64,000 bases of DNA from Salinigranum halophilum. GTDB lineage: Archaea > Halobacteriota > Halobacteria > Halobacteriales > Haloferacaceae. The notes beneath the pieces are model-generated. The model ran no database searches, was not told the origin of the DNA, and worked only from the letters and a program-made list of their open reading frames with translations. Of the stretch, positions 1 to 8,763 are shown in pieces. Numbering within the stretch: position 1 is the stretch's first letter; each line of letters opens with the position of its first letter. The DNA is taken from positions 186,001 to 250,000 of the forward strand of contig NZ_SSNL01000006.1 in assembly GCF_007004735.1 (NCBI RefSeq), in the 5' to 3' direction. Position numbers and translations under genes: made by a program.

Positions 1-190
1 CGACACCGCGTCCCGGTGAGGAGGTCACGCTCCGTCCGGGCGTCGTACCTGTGATGCGAGACACGAAAGAGGGGCGGGAGAAACAGGTTCACGACGAAGC
101 GAAGCGCCAGCGCGAACGTGATTCGAAGCGGCGCTCGAAGCCGAGATGGAGGCGGAAGCGGAACGCTCCTAGGACGAGTGAGCCTGGGTG
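1..190. other. Left edge, unresolved coding potential
   Basis: No gene could be assigned. On the minus strand one frame is open from the edge to about position 180 and contains a hydrophobic stretch (residues reading ALALRFVVNLFLPPLF) followed by a charged tail, so it could be the N-terminal part of a gene leaving the window. It has no ATG and no clear TATA box. On the plus strand a frame rich in Arg, Lys and Glu is open across the edge, but it runs on into the antisense of the exchanger gene and is probably a shadow. Confidence 0.2.
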
Positions 191-1228
191 TCAGGCACCT
201 CTGATGAACTGGGTCAGGCCGACCGTCTCGGCGACGACCCAGGCGACGAACAGGAGATACGCACAGAGCAGGGTGTACGATTCGAGGTTCGTCACCGAAA
301 GGTCCGTCCGCAAGAACGTGAACAGGAGCACCGTCGCGAGCGTCAGCACGCCGAGCATCGGGACGGCGACCGCGAAGTCGACCGGAACGCTGCCGATGAT
401 GAGCACGCCGACGGGAATCGCCACCAGGAGGTCGAACGTGTTCGACCCGAGGACGTTCCCCAGGCTCGTGACGCTCTTGTCCGCCTGCGCGGAGCGCACG
501 CTCACCAGGGTGTCCGGGAGACTCGTCGCCGCCGCGATGATCGTCACGCCGGCGAGGAACTCGGGGATACCGAACGTCTGCCCGATCACTTCCACTCCCC
601 CGACCAGCTGCTCGACGGCGAGCAGGATGATCACCAGACTCGCGGCGAGTTTTCCCCACTCGCGGCCGACCGCGATTCCGTCGGGCGCGCTCTCGGCGAC
701 GTGATCGGAGACGTCCTGCCACTGGATGAACAAGTAGAGGCCGTACAGGAGAAGCGGAATCAGCGCGAGCGGTCGCGTGAGTTGCCCCTGCAGGGCGGGT
801 CCGTCGGGTACTGGGAGGTAGATGACTGCGAGCGCGAAGGTGACGACGACGGCGGAGACGGCGATCATATAGAACTGCGCCTCCTTGTACACGACGGTCC
901 GGTTGGTCTCCAGTTCGCCGTCCGATGCGAGCCCCGACAGCGCCGGGATGACGAGGATGTTGAAGATGGCCGACCCGACAATCGCGCCCACACCCATGTT
1001 GAACGTCCCCGCGAGAGCGGTGAACACGACGCTGGCCAGCTCCGGGAAGCTCGACCCGACGGCGACGACGACCGACCCCTGGACCACCGCCGGGAGGCCG
1101 TAGTGCGCGGAGAGGCGTTCGGCCGACGTCTCGAGCCACCCGCTTCCGAACCAGATGAACCCCGTTGCGACGACGATGACGACTGCGGACACGAGGGGCG
1201 TGTCCGGAACGAGACCGCTGAGGACCAT
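191..1228 (-). CDS. Na+/Ca2+ exchanger family (CaCA) membrane antiporter
   Basis: This 345-aa polytopic membrane protein looks like a cation/Ca2+ antiporter of the CaCA superfamily, which expels Ca2+ in exchange for Na+ or H+. Both halves carry the family's alpha-repeat motifs: GSSFPELASV and GSAIFN in the N-terminal half, ATSLPDTLVS and GSNTFDLL in the C-terminal half, which give the inverted-repeat architecture. Length agrees with YrbG-like exchangers. I use the ATG at 1228; the upstream alternative is a TTG seven codons earlier. An ATACCTAAG stretch at 1256-1264 lies about 30 nt upstream and could be the TATA element of a leaderless transcript. Ion specificity cannot be read from the sequence. 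Confidence 0.88.
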   Translation of the reverse strand: MVLSGLVPDTPLVSAVVIVVATGFIWFGSGWLETSAERLSAHYGLPAVVQGSVVVAVGSSFPELASVVFTALAGTFNMGVGAIVGSAIFNILVIPALSGLASDGELETNRTVVYKEAQFYMIAVSAVVVTFALAVIYLPVPDGPALQGQLTRPLALIPLLLYGLYLFIQWQDVSDHVAESAPDGIAVGREWGKLAASLVIILLAVEQLVGGVEVIGQTFGIPEFLAGVTIIAAATSLPDTLVSVRSAQADKSVTSLGNVLGSNTFDLLVAIPVGVLIIGSVPVDFAVAVPMLGVLTLATVLLFTFLRTDLSVTNLESYTLLCAYLLFVAWVVAETVGLTQFIRGA

Positions 1229-1297
1229 TGTGTACGACCTCTCCGTCAAGCGAGTCTTAGGTATTCTGATATAGAGAGCGGTCGTCGGCGTGCGCTG

Positions 1298-1978
1298 TCA
1301 CCCATCGCGGTGTCCACCGCTCCGTCGGTGTCTGGACGCCCGCTCGGACCGTTGTTTCTTCACTCTGAACTGTCGGTACCGTTCTTCTCGCTCCCGCTCT
1401 GCGAGGGACTGCTCGATGTACGCCCGCTCGGCCTCGAGGTCCGGGACGAGCCGATGCGTGAGGTAGTTGACCCGGATGCGGAGTCGACGAATCTCCGAGA
1501 GGAGCCGCGAGAGGACTGCCCGCATCTCCGCCAGTCGGACGACGACCTCCAGTACCCCCTCGTACGCCGAGACGAGTTCGTCGTCGAGGGCACTCGTCCC
1601 GAGCATCCCGTACCCGCGGTCGGACACCGGGGTCGAGATGGACGCCGAGAGGATGCGCGGAACGTCCATCCCGAGTAGCTTCGTCTCACCGAGGATGACC
1701 TCCGGGTGTGTCGCCCTCGCGGCGGCGAGTTCCCGCAGACTGATCCCGCCCTCCCGTTCCATCGCCGTGACGTGGAGCGTCCGAGCGGTTCGGTACCGCT
1801 CGTCGAGGTCTGCGCACAGTTCGCGCCATCGGTCGAGGAGGTCAAGCAGGACGAAGACGAGCCCGTTCCGGCGACGTTCGAGGATGTGTTCGCCTTTCCG
1901 GGCGATGGCGAGTTCGTCTTGGACCGCGAGGAGCTCGTGATGGGTCGGGGCCGCACGAGTGTGCCGCCGGTGTGACAT
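1298..1978 (-). CDS. Orphan V/A-type ATP synthase subunit D paralogue
   Basis: The 226-aa product matches the coiled-coil central-stalk subunit D of archaeal A-type/V-type ATPases along its length: an N-terminal helix with KGEHILERRRNGLVF (family pattern KGH-LL--KRD-L), a middle segment with DRGYGMLGTSA, and a C-terminal helix LVPDLEAERAYIEQSLAERE. The normal partners A, B, C, E, F, H, I and K are absent here, and the sequence is more Arg-rich and divergent than I would expect of the housekeeping AtpD. It may be a second copy, a decayed duplicate, or a rotor for another complex. A CTATTTGA-like box lies about 30 nt upstream of the ATG. Family assignment is firm; function is inference. Confidence 0.8.
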   Translation of the reverse strand: MSHRRHTRAAPTHHELLAVQDELAIARKGEHILERRRNGLVFVLLDLLDRWRELCADLDERYRTARTLHVTAMEREGGISLRELAAARATHPEVILGETKLLGMDVPRILSASISTPVSDRGYGMLGTSALDDELVSAYEGVLEVVVRLAEMRAVLSRLLSEIRRLRIRVNYLTHRLVPDLEAERAYIEQSLAEREREERYRQFRVKKQRSERASRHRRSGGHRDG

Positions 1979-2962
1979 CGTCTGTGGTCTCGTCGTCGGG
2001 AGGTGTCAAATAGGTTGGTCTACTGCACCACCTCCAGCCTCTCGACGCTGGGCGTCTCTGGTGTCTCACACCCCCTGCGACACCGTTGACGTGCCGACCC
2101 CGAGTGGTTCACTCACCGAATAGACTATCAGAAGTATATACTCAAACATTTTGACTGCGGCGATTCACTCGACGAGGCCACGGCGACATGACCCGGCGGC
2201 CGATGTGGTGGCCGCTCGTGTCTCTCGATGCGGTGCGGTTCTGTCGGATTCGCCGGTGACACACGACAGAGGTGTTCGTCGGAATCCATCATCTCGTGGA
2301 CGAACGAGCTGGAAGCGTAGACACACGCATCGATAACTAGTATCTCGTCAGAAAAGAGTCCCTGACAGTGCACTTTCGTAAATTAGATCGGCTGAGAACT
2401 GATAGACCGTTGAAAACGCTTGCGGCGGGGGAGTTCTTCGACTCGCGTGATGGAACTCTCACAGTAACCGTGGACACCTCTGTCCGACGCATCGTATCGA
2501 GCAATTACTTCTTCTACTTGACCTCGACCGCTCGCGTTCGTCCGGCGCTTCACGACTCCGCCACTTCGGGTCGTTTCGCTCTGTCGCGACCGCCGATTGC
2601 TCACCAGAGCTTACATCCGTACTGTTGTAACATTTTGATGGCCGCAACCCATTACATTTGTACTTTTGTAACTACTCTCCCCGACTCATATTCCTGCATA
2701 ATTCACCTTAGTTTTAGCAGAAAGTGAGCGCAAGATTCTATTCTGCCGGATTGTTCATGCTGTTTTGGAGACAGTGGTACAGTGTCTCACTAGCGGTTCT
2801 CCTGTTCGAATAGTTAGTGTCCGGATTTACTTTTACAATTTTTAGCCATAAATTAATAGTTTGTGAGGAGTAATAACCAATCACGCTGAGAGGGGGGTCG
2901 AGCGCCGTGCACCGGCACGTTCTCCCAAATCTTTATTCTACACCCCACTCACAGCTTCGACG
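1979..2962. other. Intergenic region of about 1 kb with no credible gene
   Basis: Short open frames here (2128-2373 minus, 2368-2727 plus, 2459-2647 minus) lack a family resemblance, acidic composition or good start signals. From about 2620 the base composition turns markedly AT-rich compared with the flanks, with several TGTAAC/TTGTAAC repeats between 2622 and 2675. This suggests either a regulatory stretch or remnants of foreign DNA. Confidence 0.6.
2906..2938 (+). promoter_or_regulatory. Promoter and possible operator of the 2963 SDR gene
   Basis: A CTTTATTC box at 2931-2938 lies 25-32 nt upstream of the ATG at 2963, the spacing expected for a leaderless archaeal transcript. Directly upstream is an inverted repeat, CGTGC-ACCG-GCACG, at 2906-2919, a plausible operator for the DeoR-type regulator encoded three genes downstream. 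Confidence 0.5.
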
Positions 2963-3745
2963 ATGCCTGACTACAGCAACGACTTCGACGGGGACACCGT
3001 CGTCGTCACAGGTGCGAGCTCCGGAATCGGGCGGGAGATTGCGACTCGATTCGGCGAGGCGGGGGCGACTGTGTTGAACGCGGACATCGACTCCCAGCCG
3101 AAGGTGGGGGAGACGCCGACCCACGAGGTCATCCAGAATCAGGGTGGGACGGCCGAGTTCGTGGAGACGGACGTCTCGAACGCCGACGAGATCCGTGCGG
3201 CTGTCGACCGTGCGCGAGAGTACGGCGGGGTCGACGTGATGGTGAACAACGCCGGACTGTTCATCGGTGGGAGCCTCCTCGAGGTCAGCGAAGACGAGTT
3301 CGAGACGATCCACCAGGTCAACGCGAAGGGGGTCTTCTTCGGCTGTCAAGCAGCGGCACAGGACATGATCGACCGTGGGGTCGCCGGGTCCATCGTCAAC
3401 ACGGCGTCGATTAGCTCGTTCGTCGCCCAGCGCGACCAGATCCAGTACGACTCCACGAAAGCCGCCGTCAAGATGATCACACGAGGCGCAGCCCTCGAAC
3501 TGGCGGACCACGACATCAGAGTGAACGCCGTCGGCCCCGGTCAGATCGCCACGGAGTTCATCGACGGGTGGTCTGAGGAGGCCCCGGAAGCAGCCGCGAA
3601 GGACGACCTGATCAAGCCGGTTCCCGCCGGACGCGCGGGCACGCCGGAGGACGTCGCCGGTGCGGTCCTCTATCTCGCCAGTGACGACGCGGACTACGTG
3701 ACCGGTGAGGTGCTGATGGTCGATGGTGGGTGGCGAGTGATCTGA
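2963..3745 (+). CDS. SDR-family NAD(P)-dependent oxidoreductase
   Basis: A 260-aa classical short-chain dehydrogenase/reductase. The cofactor motif TGASSGIG lies near residue 15, the structural NNAG motif near residue 95, and the catalytic Tyr-x3-Lys reads YDSTK near residue 165 with the preceding Ser in the SISSF segment. Substrate is probably a sugar, sugar acid or polyol because the next genes encode an aldolase and a DeoR regulator on the same strand. The ATG is supported by a TATA-like box at 2931. The closest named families are glucose-1-dehydrogenase and 3-oxoacyl-ACP reductase, which cannot be separated by eye. Confidence 0.88.
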   Translation: MPDYSNDFDGDTVVVTGASSGIGREIATRFGEAGATVLNADIDSQPKVGETPTHEVIQNQGGTAEFVETDVSNADEIRAAVDRAREYGGVDVMVNNAGLFIGGSLLEVSEDEFETIHQVNAKGVFFGCQAAAQDMIDRGVAGSIVNTASISSFVAQRDQIQYDSTKAAVKMITRGAALELADHDIRVNAVGPGQIATEFIDGWSEEAPEAAAKDDLIKPVPAGRAGTPEDVAGAVLYLASDDADYVTGEVLMVDGGWRVI

Positions 3746-3805
3746 GCACTGTCTCCGTTACGAGAATAATTAAATAGGTGGACACACTCAGCACAATCGA
3801 AGTCG

Positions 3806-4636
3806 ATGACAGAACCTCAGCTCTTAGACACCCCATCGGGGAACGCAGTAGTGGTAGCGCTCGACCACGGCCTCAGCCTCGGATCGCCAGAGGGATTCGA
3901 GAACCCCGAGGAGACACTCGATAACGTACTGCGCGGTGAGCCCGACGCGGTCCTCGTCGGGCCTCACTTCGCTCGTCACTATCAAGACCGGCTTCAGGAG
4001 GCCGACGTCGACGTCGTCCTCACGGCGGACGTGGTGACGTGGTCGACCAGCCCCGGTCGAGACAACGACCAAGACCTCTGGACGCCGGCGTTCGACGCCG
4101 AGTTCCTCGAGGAACTCGACCCAGTCGGGGTCAAGGTCGTACTGGTGTTCGGCCGTGACGACAACGAGACGTTCATCCGAAACGTCGAGTACATCGGTGA
4201 GCTCGCCGAAGACCTGCGTGGGACGGGAATCCCACTGGTGGTCGAGCCCGTCATGTGGGGCCGACGAGTCCCGGCCCAACTCGAGACGGACGCCGACTTC
4301 GTGGCCGATGCGATGCGCATGGGCTGGGAGTTCGGAGCGGACATCCTCAAGGCACCGTACACCGGCAGCGTCGAGTCGTTCGAGCCACTCGTCGAGAACT
4401 CGCCGGTCCCCGTGATGATCCTCGGGGGCCCCGCGACGGGCACGACCCGAGGGATGCTCGAATCCGTCGAGGGAGCGATGGACGCGGGTGCGCGCGGGCT
4501 GATGATCGGCCGGACCATCTGGAAGTCCGACGACCCTGCCCGGACGGTGTCCGCGCTCATGAAGATCGTCCACGAGGGCGCCGCTGTCGAAGAGGTGTGG
4601 GACGAACCGGAGCAGGCGGCCGTCGTAGACGGGTAG
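3806..4636 (+). CDS. Class I aldolase, DeoC/DhnA (LacD/LsrF-like) family
   Basis: This 276-aa TIM-barrel protein resembles archaeal class I fructose-bisphosphate aldolases and LsrF. It opens with the family strand VVVALDHGLSLG, has the Schiff-base lysine candidate in GADILKAPYTGS (about residue 187), and a C-terminal phosphate-binding segment MILGGPATGT...GARGLMIGRTIW. It probably cleaves a phosphorylated keto-sugar or keto-acid generated by the neighbouring kinase and dehydrogenases. TATA-like AATTAAAT at 3768-3775 is 31-38 nt upstream. It might instead be a 2-amino-3,7-dideoxyheptulosonate synthase relative, but the catabolic context argues against that. Confidence 0.82.
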   Translation: MTEPQLLDTPSGNAVVVALDHGLSLGSPEGFENPEETLDNVLRGEPDAVLVGPHFARHYQDRLQEADVDVVLTADVVTWSTSPGRDNDQDLWTPAFDAEFLEELDPVGVKVVLVFGRDDNETFIRNVEYIGELAEDLRGTGIPLVVEPVMWGRRVPAQLETDADFVADAMRMGWEFGADILKAPYTGSVESFEPLVENSPVPVMILGGPATGTTRGMLESVEGAMDAGARGLMIGRTIWKSDDPARTVSALMKIVHEGAAVEEVWDEPEQAAVVDG

Positions 4637-4720
4637 GAACACTGATTACCAGTCGGCGAAACACCCTGCCATGCCAGTCGCATGGAGTCAGCGAACGAGC
4701 GGGCCCGGGGGTGTAGTCTC

Positions 4721-5485
4721 GTGAGCACTCCCGAACAGCGGCGCCGGTCGATCACGGAGTTGGTCACGAAACACGGTGGCCTCTCGGTCGAGGAGCTCGC
4801 TTCCCGGCTCGACGTCTCGCCCTCGACCATCAGACGCGACCTCGGTGACCTCGCCGACCGGAACCTCATCGAACGGACCCACGGCGGTGCTGTGCCGCTG
4901 ACGAACGTGGGCGTCGAACGGGCCTTCGACCGACGGCTCGTCCAGGACCTGGACGGGAAACAGGCCATCGCCGAACGAGCCGTCGAGGAGATTCACGAGG
5001 GCCAGGTCGTCTTCTTCGATGCCGGGACGACGACGATGCAGGTCGCGAAGGAGGTCCCCGACGACAGCTCGACCATCATCGTCACGAACTCGCCGCTGTT
5101 ACTCCCAGAACTGTCGAGAGCGGACGGCACCGTCAAACTGACCGGTGGAGAGTACCGCAACGAGACCAAAGCACTGGTCGGCCCGACGACCGAAGATTAC
5201 ATCCGAAACTCGTCGTTCGACGTCGCGTTCATCGGCGTCAACGGCATCGAACCCGACGGCTCGCTGTCGGCACCGAACGAATCCGAGGCGAAGATCAAGC
5301 AACTCGCCGTCGAACACGCGACGCGGATCGTCGTCGTCACGACGACCAAGAAGTTCGACGAGCAGAGCTTCCGCCGATTCGGATCGATTGCCGACATCGA
5401 CCTCCTCATCACCGATGGCCGTGTCCCCGACGAGTACCGCGATCTGTTCGACGAGACGGTGCTCGTCGAGAACGTGTCCGGCTGA
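4721..5485 (+). CDS. DeoR/GlpR-family transcriptional regulator
   Basis: The 254-aa product has an N-terminal DeoR winged helix (LSVEELASRLDVSPSTIRRDL, then ERTHGGAVP) and a C-terminal sugar-phosphate sensor domain of the DeoRC type (DAGTTTMQVA, GVNGI). Such regulators usually repress sugar catabolic genes and release DNA on binding a phosphorylated intermediate; the haloarchaeal GlpR that controls fructose/glucose genes belongs here. I prefer the GTG at 4721 because the protein then begins MSTPEQRRRSI, the usual N-terminus; an in-frame ATG at 4682 adds 13 atypical residues. It is placed within the sugar-acid cluster it presumably controls. Confidence 0.87.
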   Translation: MSTPEQRRRSITELVTKHGGLSVEELASRLDVSPSTIRRDLGDLADRNLIERTHGGAVPLTNVGVERAFDRRLVQDLDGKQAIAERAVEEIHEGQVVFFDAGTTTMQVAKEVPDDSSTIIVTNSPLLLPELSRADGTVKLTGGEYRNETKALVGPTTEDYIRNSSFDVAFIGVNGIEPDGSLSAPNESEAKIKQLAVEHATRIVVVTTTKKFDEQSFRRFGSIADIDLLITDGRVPDEYRDLFDETVLVENVSG

Positions 5486-5490
5486 GCACA

Positions 5491-5521
5491 ATACTTATCT
5501 CCTCGTAGTCTGTCACGACAG
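5491..5521 (+). promoter_or_regulatory. TATA box and inverted repeat before the cyclase gene
   Basis: ATACTTATC at 5491-5499 is 25-33 nt from the ATG at 5524. Between it and the start codon is a short dyad CTGTC-AC-GACAG at 5510-5521, placed where a bound repressor would block initiation. Confidence 0.4.
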
Positions 5522-5523
5522 CT

Positions 5524-6222
5524 ATGCTCGACTCGAAGGAAGTCATAGAGCTGTCAAACCCGATTACCAAGGGCATCCCCGTGTGGCCGAGTTTTCCACA
5601 AATCGAACTCGACCAGACGTCGCTCGCCGCCCGCGACGGGTTCACGATGGAACGCCTCGAGATGCGGAGCCACACGGCGACGCACATCGACGCCCCGGCC
5701 CACTTCATCCCCGAAGGCAAGACACTGGACGACTTCTCTATCGAGTCGTTCATGGGTGAGGGTGTCGTCATCGACCTGACGCCGAAAGAGCCCGAAGAGC
5801 CCATCACCCGTGCCGACATCGAGGCCTACGAGTCGGACATCCAGCCTGGCGACGTCGTCATGCTCCACACGGGCTGGGACGAGTACTACGGCCAGACGCC
5901 GGAGTACCTCTTCGAGTTCCCCTATCTGACCGGTGAGGCCGCGGAGTACGTCGTCTCACTCGACCCGAAGGCGGTGGGGACGGAGGGGGCGAGTGTCGGC
6001 GGCTGGTACGACGAGGTGCCCGCCCACGGCCCGTCGACTGACGTCCACCCGGCCGACTCGCATCTCCCACTGCTCGAGAACGACGTCTTCCCCATCGAGG
6101 AGTTGCGGAACCTCGACCAGGTACTCGACGGTGCGGACAGTCGACGCGCGGACTTCTTTTTCCCCCCACTCAACGTCCAGGGGACGGGCGGGTGCTCGGT
6201 CCGCGCCTTCGCGCTGGTGTAG
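5524..6222 (+). CDS. Cyclase-family metal-dependent hydrolase
   Basis: This 232-aa protein belongs to the cyclase/kynurenine-formamidase-like family. The metal-binding signature HTATHIDAPAHF (family HxGTHxDxPxH) lies near residues 49-60, and GDVVMLHTGW near residue 115 is another conserved segment. Family members hydrolyse amides, lactones or cyclic compounds with Zn2+ or Mn2+. Given the surrounding sugar-acid genes, opening of a sugar lactone or a related hydrolysis is a reasonable inference. The first His of the family's HxGTH pattern is followed by T-A-T rather than x-G-T. Confidence 0.8.
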   Translation: MLDSKEVIELSNPITKGIPVWPSFPQIELDQTSLAARDGFTMERLEMRSHTATHIDAPAHFIPEGKTLDDFSIESFMGEGVVIDLTPKEPEEPITRADIEAYESDIQPGDVVMLHTGWDEYYGQTPEYLFEFPYLTGEAAEYVVSLDPKAVGTEGASVGGWYDEVPAHGPSTDVHPADSHLPLLENDVFPIEELRNLDQVLDGADSRRADFFFPPLNVQGTGGCSVRAFALV

Positions 6223-6344
6223 TCTGTCGGGAACGAGTTCACGCCGTCCTGTCGCATCGCCGCCCCGTCTCCACGGTCGACTGCACGCTTCCGTACTGTT
6301 GGCGACGGCCAGCCGGACGGAACCCGAGTGAGAAGGAGAAGCGG

Positions 6345-7340
6345 CTACTGGACGAGTTCGACGGCCGTCGTCACTGCATCGACCATGCTCTGTTCGGAGG
6401 CGACCCCCTCGCCGGCGATGTCGAACGCTGTGCCGTGGTCGACGCTCGTGCGAACGATGGGGAGCCCGATGGTGACGTTCACGCCGCTCACCGCGTCGTC
6501 GGTGCCGGTGAAGCCGAGCATCTTGATAGGGATGTGACCCTGGTCGTGATACATGGAGACGACGCAGTCGAACTCGCCCGCCGCGGCCCGGACGTAGACC
6601 GTGTCCGGCGAGTGCGGACCCGTCACGTTTACACCGGTCTCGGCGACCCGGGCGACGGCTGGTTCGATGACCGCGGATTCCTCGTCACCGAGCAGTCCGC
6701 CATCGCTCGCGTGCGGATTCAACCCGGCGACGGCAATGGACGGGTCGTCGATGCCCAGGTCGCGTAACGCGTCGTCCGTGACGCTGATCGTCGACGCGAC
6801 GTCGTCGACCTCGAGGTCGCAGGCCTCCCGCAGCGGGATGTGGGTACTGACGTGTGTCACCGTCAGGTCGTCCTCGATGAGCATCATCGAGTAGTCCTCG
6901 GTGTCGGTGTAGTCCGCGAGCATCCCCGTGTGGCCCGCGTACTCGCTTCCGGCCATCCGGGTCGCCTGTTTGTTGATGGGTGCGGTCGTTATCGCATCGA
7001 TTGCACCGGCCTGTGCGAGTTCGATGGCTCGCTGGACGTATTCGAGGCTCGCCGCGCCGTTCGCCTGGGAGAGCTCACCATACTGGTGGTCGGAGACGTT
7101 GCCGAGGTCGACCACTGGCAGCACCTCGGGGTCGGCGCTCGCCTCGGTCGGTGAGTCGACACGGCGAACAGTCAGCTCTGGGGCGAACCGGTCTGCTGCG
7201 TCTGCCAGCACGGACGCGTCACCGATGACGACCACCGCTGCGGTCTCGACCAGCGTCGGATACGCCTTGACGATGACTTCGCCCCCGATTCCCGCGGGGT
7301 CTCCCATGGTAATGCCGATAGTCGGCAATCTAGCGCTCAT
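6345..7340 (-). CDS. PdxA-family dehydrogenase (D-threonate 4-phosphate dehydrogenase-like)
   Basis: A 331-aa PdxA-type NAD-dependent oxidoreductase. It starts with GITMGDPAGIGGEV, carries GHTGMLADYT in the middle and the metal/substrate motif MYHDQGHIPIKML near residue 235. Classical PdxA oxidises 4-phosphohydroxythreonine in vitamin B6 synthesis, but the PdxA2 group, encoded beside DUF1537 kinases, oxidises and decarboxylates 4-phospho-D-threonate or -erythronate to dihydroxyacetone phosphate. The gene overlaps the upstream kinase gene by 11 nt, so the catabolic role is favoured. Confidence 0.87.
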   Translation of the reverse strand: MSARLPTIGITMGDPAGIGGEVIVKAYPTLVETAAVVVIGDASVLADAADRFAPELTVRRVDSPTEASADPEVLPVVDLGNVSDHQYGELSQANGAASLEYVQRAIELAQAGAIDAITTAPINKQATRMAGSEYAGHTGMLADYTDTEDYSMMLIEDDLTVTHVSTHIPLREACDLEVDDVASTISVTDDALRDLGIDDPSIAVAGLNPHASDGGLLGDEESAVIEPAVARVAETGVNVTGPHSPDTVYVRAAAGEFDCVVSMYHDQGHIPIKMLGFTGTDDAVSGVNVTIGLPIVRTSVDHGTAFDIAGEGVASEQSMVDAVTTAVELVQ

Positions 7341-8601
7341 CGGGCAGACCGAGACGAGCGAGGGACTTAATTATTGCCTGGTCGTCGCCGAACCCGCCCG
7401 CTTTCGTGACGGCCGCCACCCCGTCCGCGACGCCCCCGTCGACAGTCGAGAGCGGTATCCCCGGTGCGACCGCTTCACCGGCCATGCGGAGCGCCGTCGC
7501 GTCGAGGCGGTCGAGGACCGCCCGAGCGGTCGCCCCACCGGTGAGAAAGAGGTTCGACGGCCGGTCCTCCCGAACGACCTCGGCGGCACCGGTCGCGAGC
7601 GCGTCCGTGACCCGCCGCCGAACCGTCGGTCCGTCGACGCCCGCCCGCTCGCCGGCAGCCATCGCCCGGTCGACGTCGCTGCGTGCGTCGGCACTGTGGA
7701 GGAGCACGCCCCCGTGGTTCTCGACGACGGCGCTCCCACGAGCGGCGAGGTCGGCCCCTGCGGTCGACGGGTCGGTGACCGCCTCCTCGAGGTCGAGGTG
7801 CTGGTGGAGCGCTTCCGATACCGCTCCGAGCTGTTCGAGCGTCTCGGGTGCGACACTGCCCGAGACGCCCACCACCGTCCGCGACTCGTCGACGTCGAGC
7901 CCTGCGCCAGCGGGTGTCCCCGGCACGGTGACGTGGTGTGCGAGGCCACCGCTGCCGACGTACAGACAGCGCGCCGAGTGGTCGTGGGCTGCCGCGGCGA
8001 CTGTCGCGAGATGACCGTCCGTCACGGCGTCGCAGGTGACGATGACCGGCTCGTCTGTCGCGCACAGCGACTCGAACGCGTCACGGACAGCAGTCACGCC
8101 GCGCGCGACGGTCCCGACACCGATTCGTTCGACGGGATAGTCACTCGACGCGAAGCACTCGGGGAGCGAGTCGTGTGTCGGCGGTCGTTCCTCGTCTGCT
8201 CCCGGCGGCGACTCCGTCACCAACTGCCCGTCGACGAGGTGGTACCCACACGCCGTCAGTCGCCCGTTGGCGGGAAACGCCGGCGCGACGACGACGAGGT
8301 CTGGGTCGACCGCTCGGGTCGCCGCGTCGACCTCCCTGCGGACGTTGCCACGGAGGGTCGAATCGACCTTCTTGAACACGACGGCGGGGTTGGCCGTCTC
8401 GAGCACCGACCGGACGCGGTCAGCGGCGACAGCGGGTGGCGCGTAGCGCGACTCGGTGTTGTACACGGCGACGTCACCCTGCGGCGTCGTGTCGGTCTGT
8501 GGGGAGAGGACGACTCGGGTGTCGTAGCCGCGTGTCGCGAACTCGTGACCGGTGTCACAGCTCCCGGTCAGGTCGTCAGCGACGACGATACACTGGGTCA
8601 C
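7330..8601 (-). CDS. Four-carbon acid sugar kinase (DUF1537/OtnK-DtnK family)
   Basis: The 423-aa product shows the N-terminal signature VVADDLTGSCDTGHEFA of four-carbon acid sugar kinases, a central GVSGSV segment and a C-terminal nucleotide-binding region with FLTGGATARAVL. Characterised members phosphorylate D-threonate, L-threonate or D-erythronate at O4. Coupling to the PdxA-like gene (11-nt overlap) fits a two-step route to dihydroxyacetone phosphate. The start is GTG at 8601. Which stereoisomer is used cannot be read from the sequence. Confidence 0.87.
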   Translation of the reverse strand: MTQCIVVADDLTGSCDTGHEFATRGYDTRVVLSPQTDTTPQGDVAVYNTESRYAPPAVAADRVRSVLETANPAVVFKKVDSTLRGNVRREVDAATRAVDPDLVVVAPAFPANGRLTACGYHLVDGQLVTESPPGADEERPPTHDSLPECFASSDYPVERIGVGTVARGVTAVRDAFESLCATDEPVIVTCDAVTDGHLATVAAAAHDHSARCLYVGSGGLAHHVTVPGTPAGAGLDVDESRTVVGVSGSVAPETLEQLGAVSEALHQHLDLEEAVTDPSTAGADLAARGSAVVENHGGVLLHSADARSDVDRAMAAGERAGVDGPTVRRRVTDALATGAAEVVREDRPSNLFLTGGATARAVLDRLDATALRMAGEAVAPGIPLSTVDGGVADGVAAVTKAGGFGDDQAIIKSLARLGLPDER

Positions 8602-8680
8602 AGGCGACCCTCCCGGTCCGTTTCACATCGCGCACGCTGGACGATATCGTGGCCGTTCATGCTTGCCCTTGTGAGACACG

Positions 8681-8735
8681 GTGTAAAGAAACGTTCGCCC
8701 GGTCTCCGCCTCGTCTTCGAGGGGCAAAACATAAG
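8681..8735. promoter_or_regulatory. Divergent promoter region between kinase and LarA-like genes
   Basis: On the minus strand a CTTTACA box at 8681-8687 could drive the kinase-pdxA pair with a leader of roughly 50-60 nt. On the plus strand AAAACATAAG at 8726-8735 lies 29-38 nt upstream of the ATG at 8764. A shared control region would link the two transcription units. Confidence 0.4.
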
Positions 8736-8763
8736 CACCTCATCTGCATTGAGTCGCGTATCC

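Noticed and set aside
188-1678. A 496-codon plus-strand ORF
   Set aside because: It runs antisense to the exchanger gene and part of the ATPase subunit D gene and encodes a low-complexity Arg/Asp/His-rich product without motifs.
2368-2727. 119-codon ORF in the AT-rich intergenic region
   Set aside because: Its composition is not acidic, no motif is recognisable and there is no promoter or ribosome-binding support.
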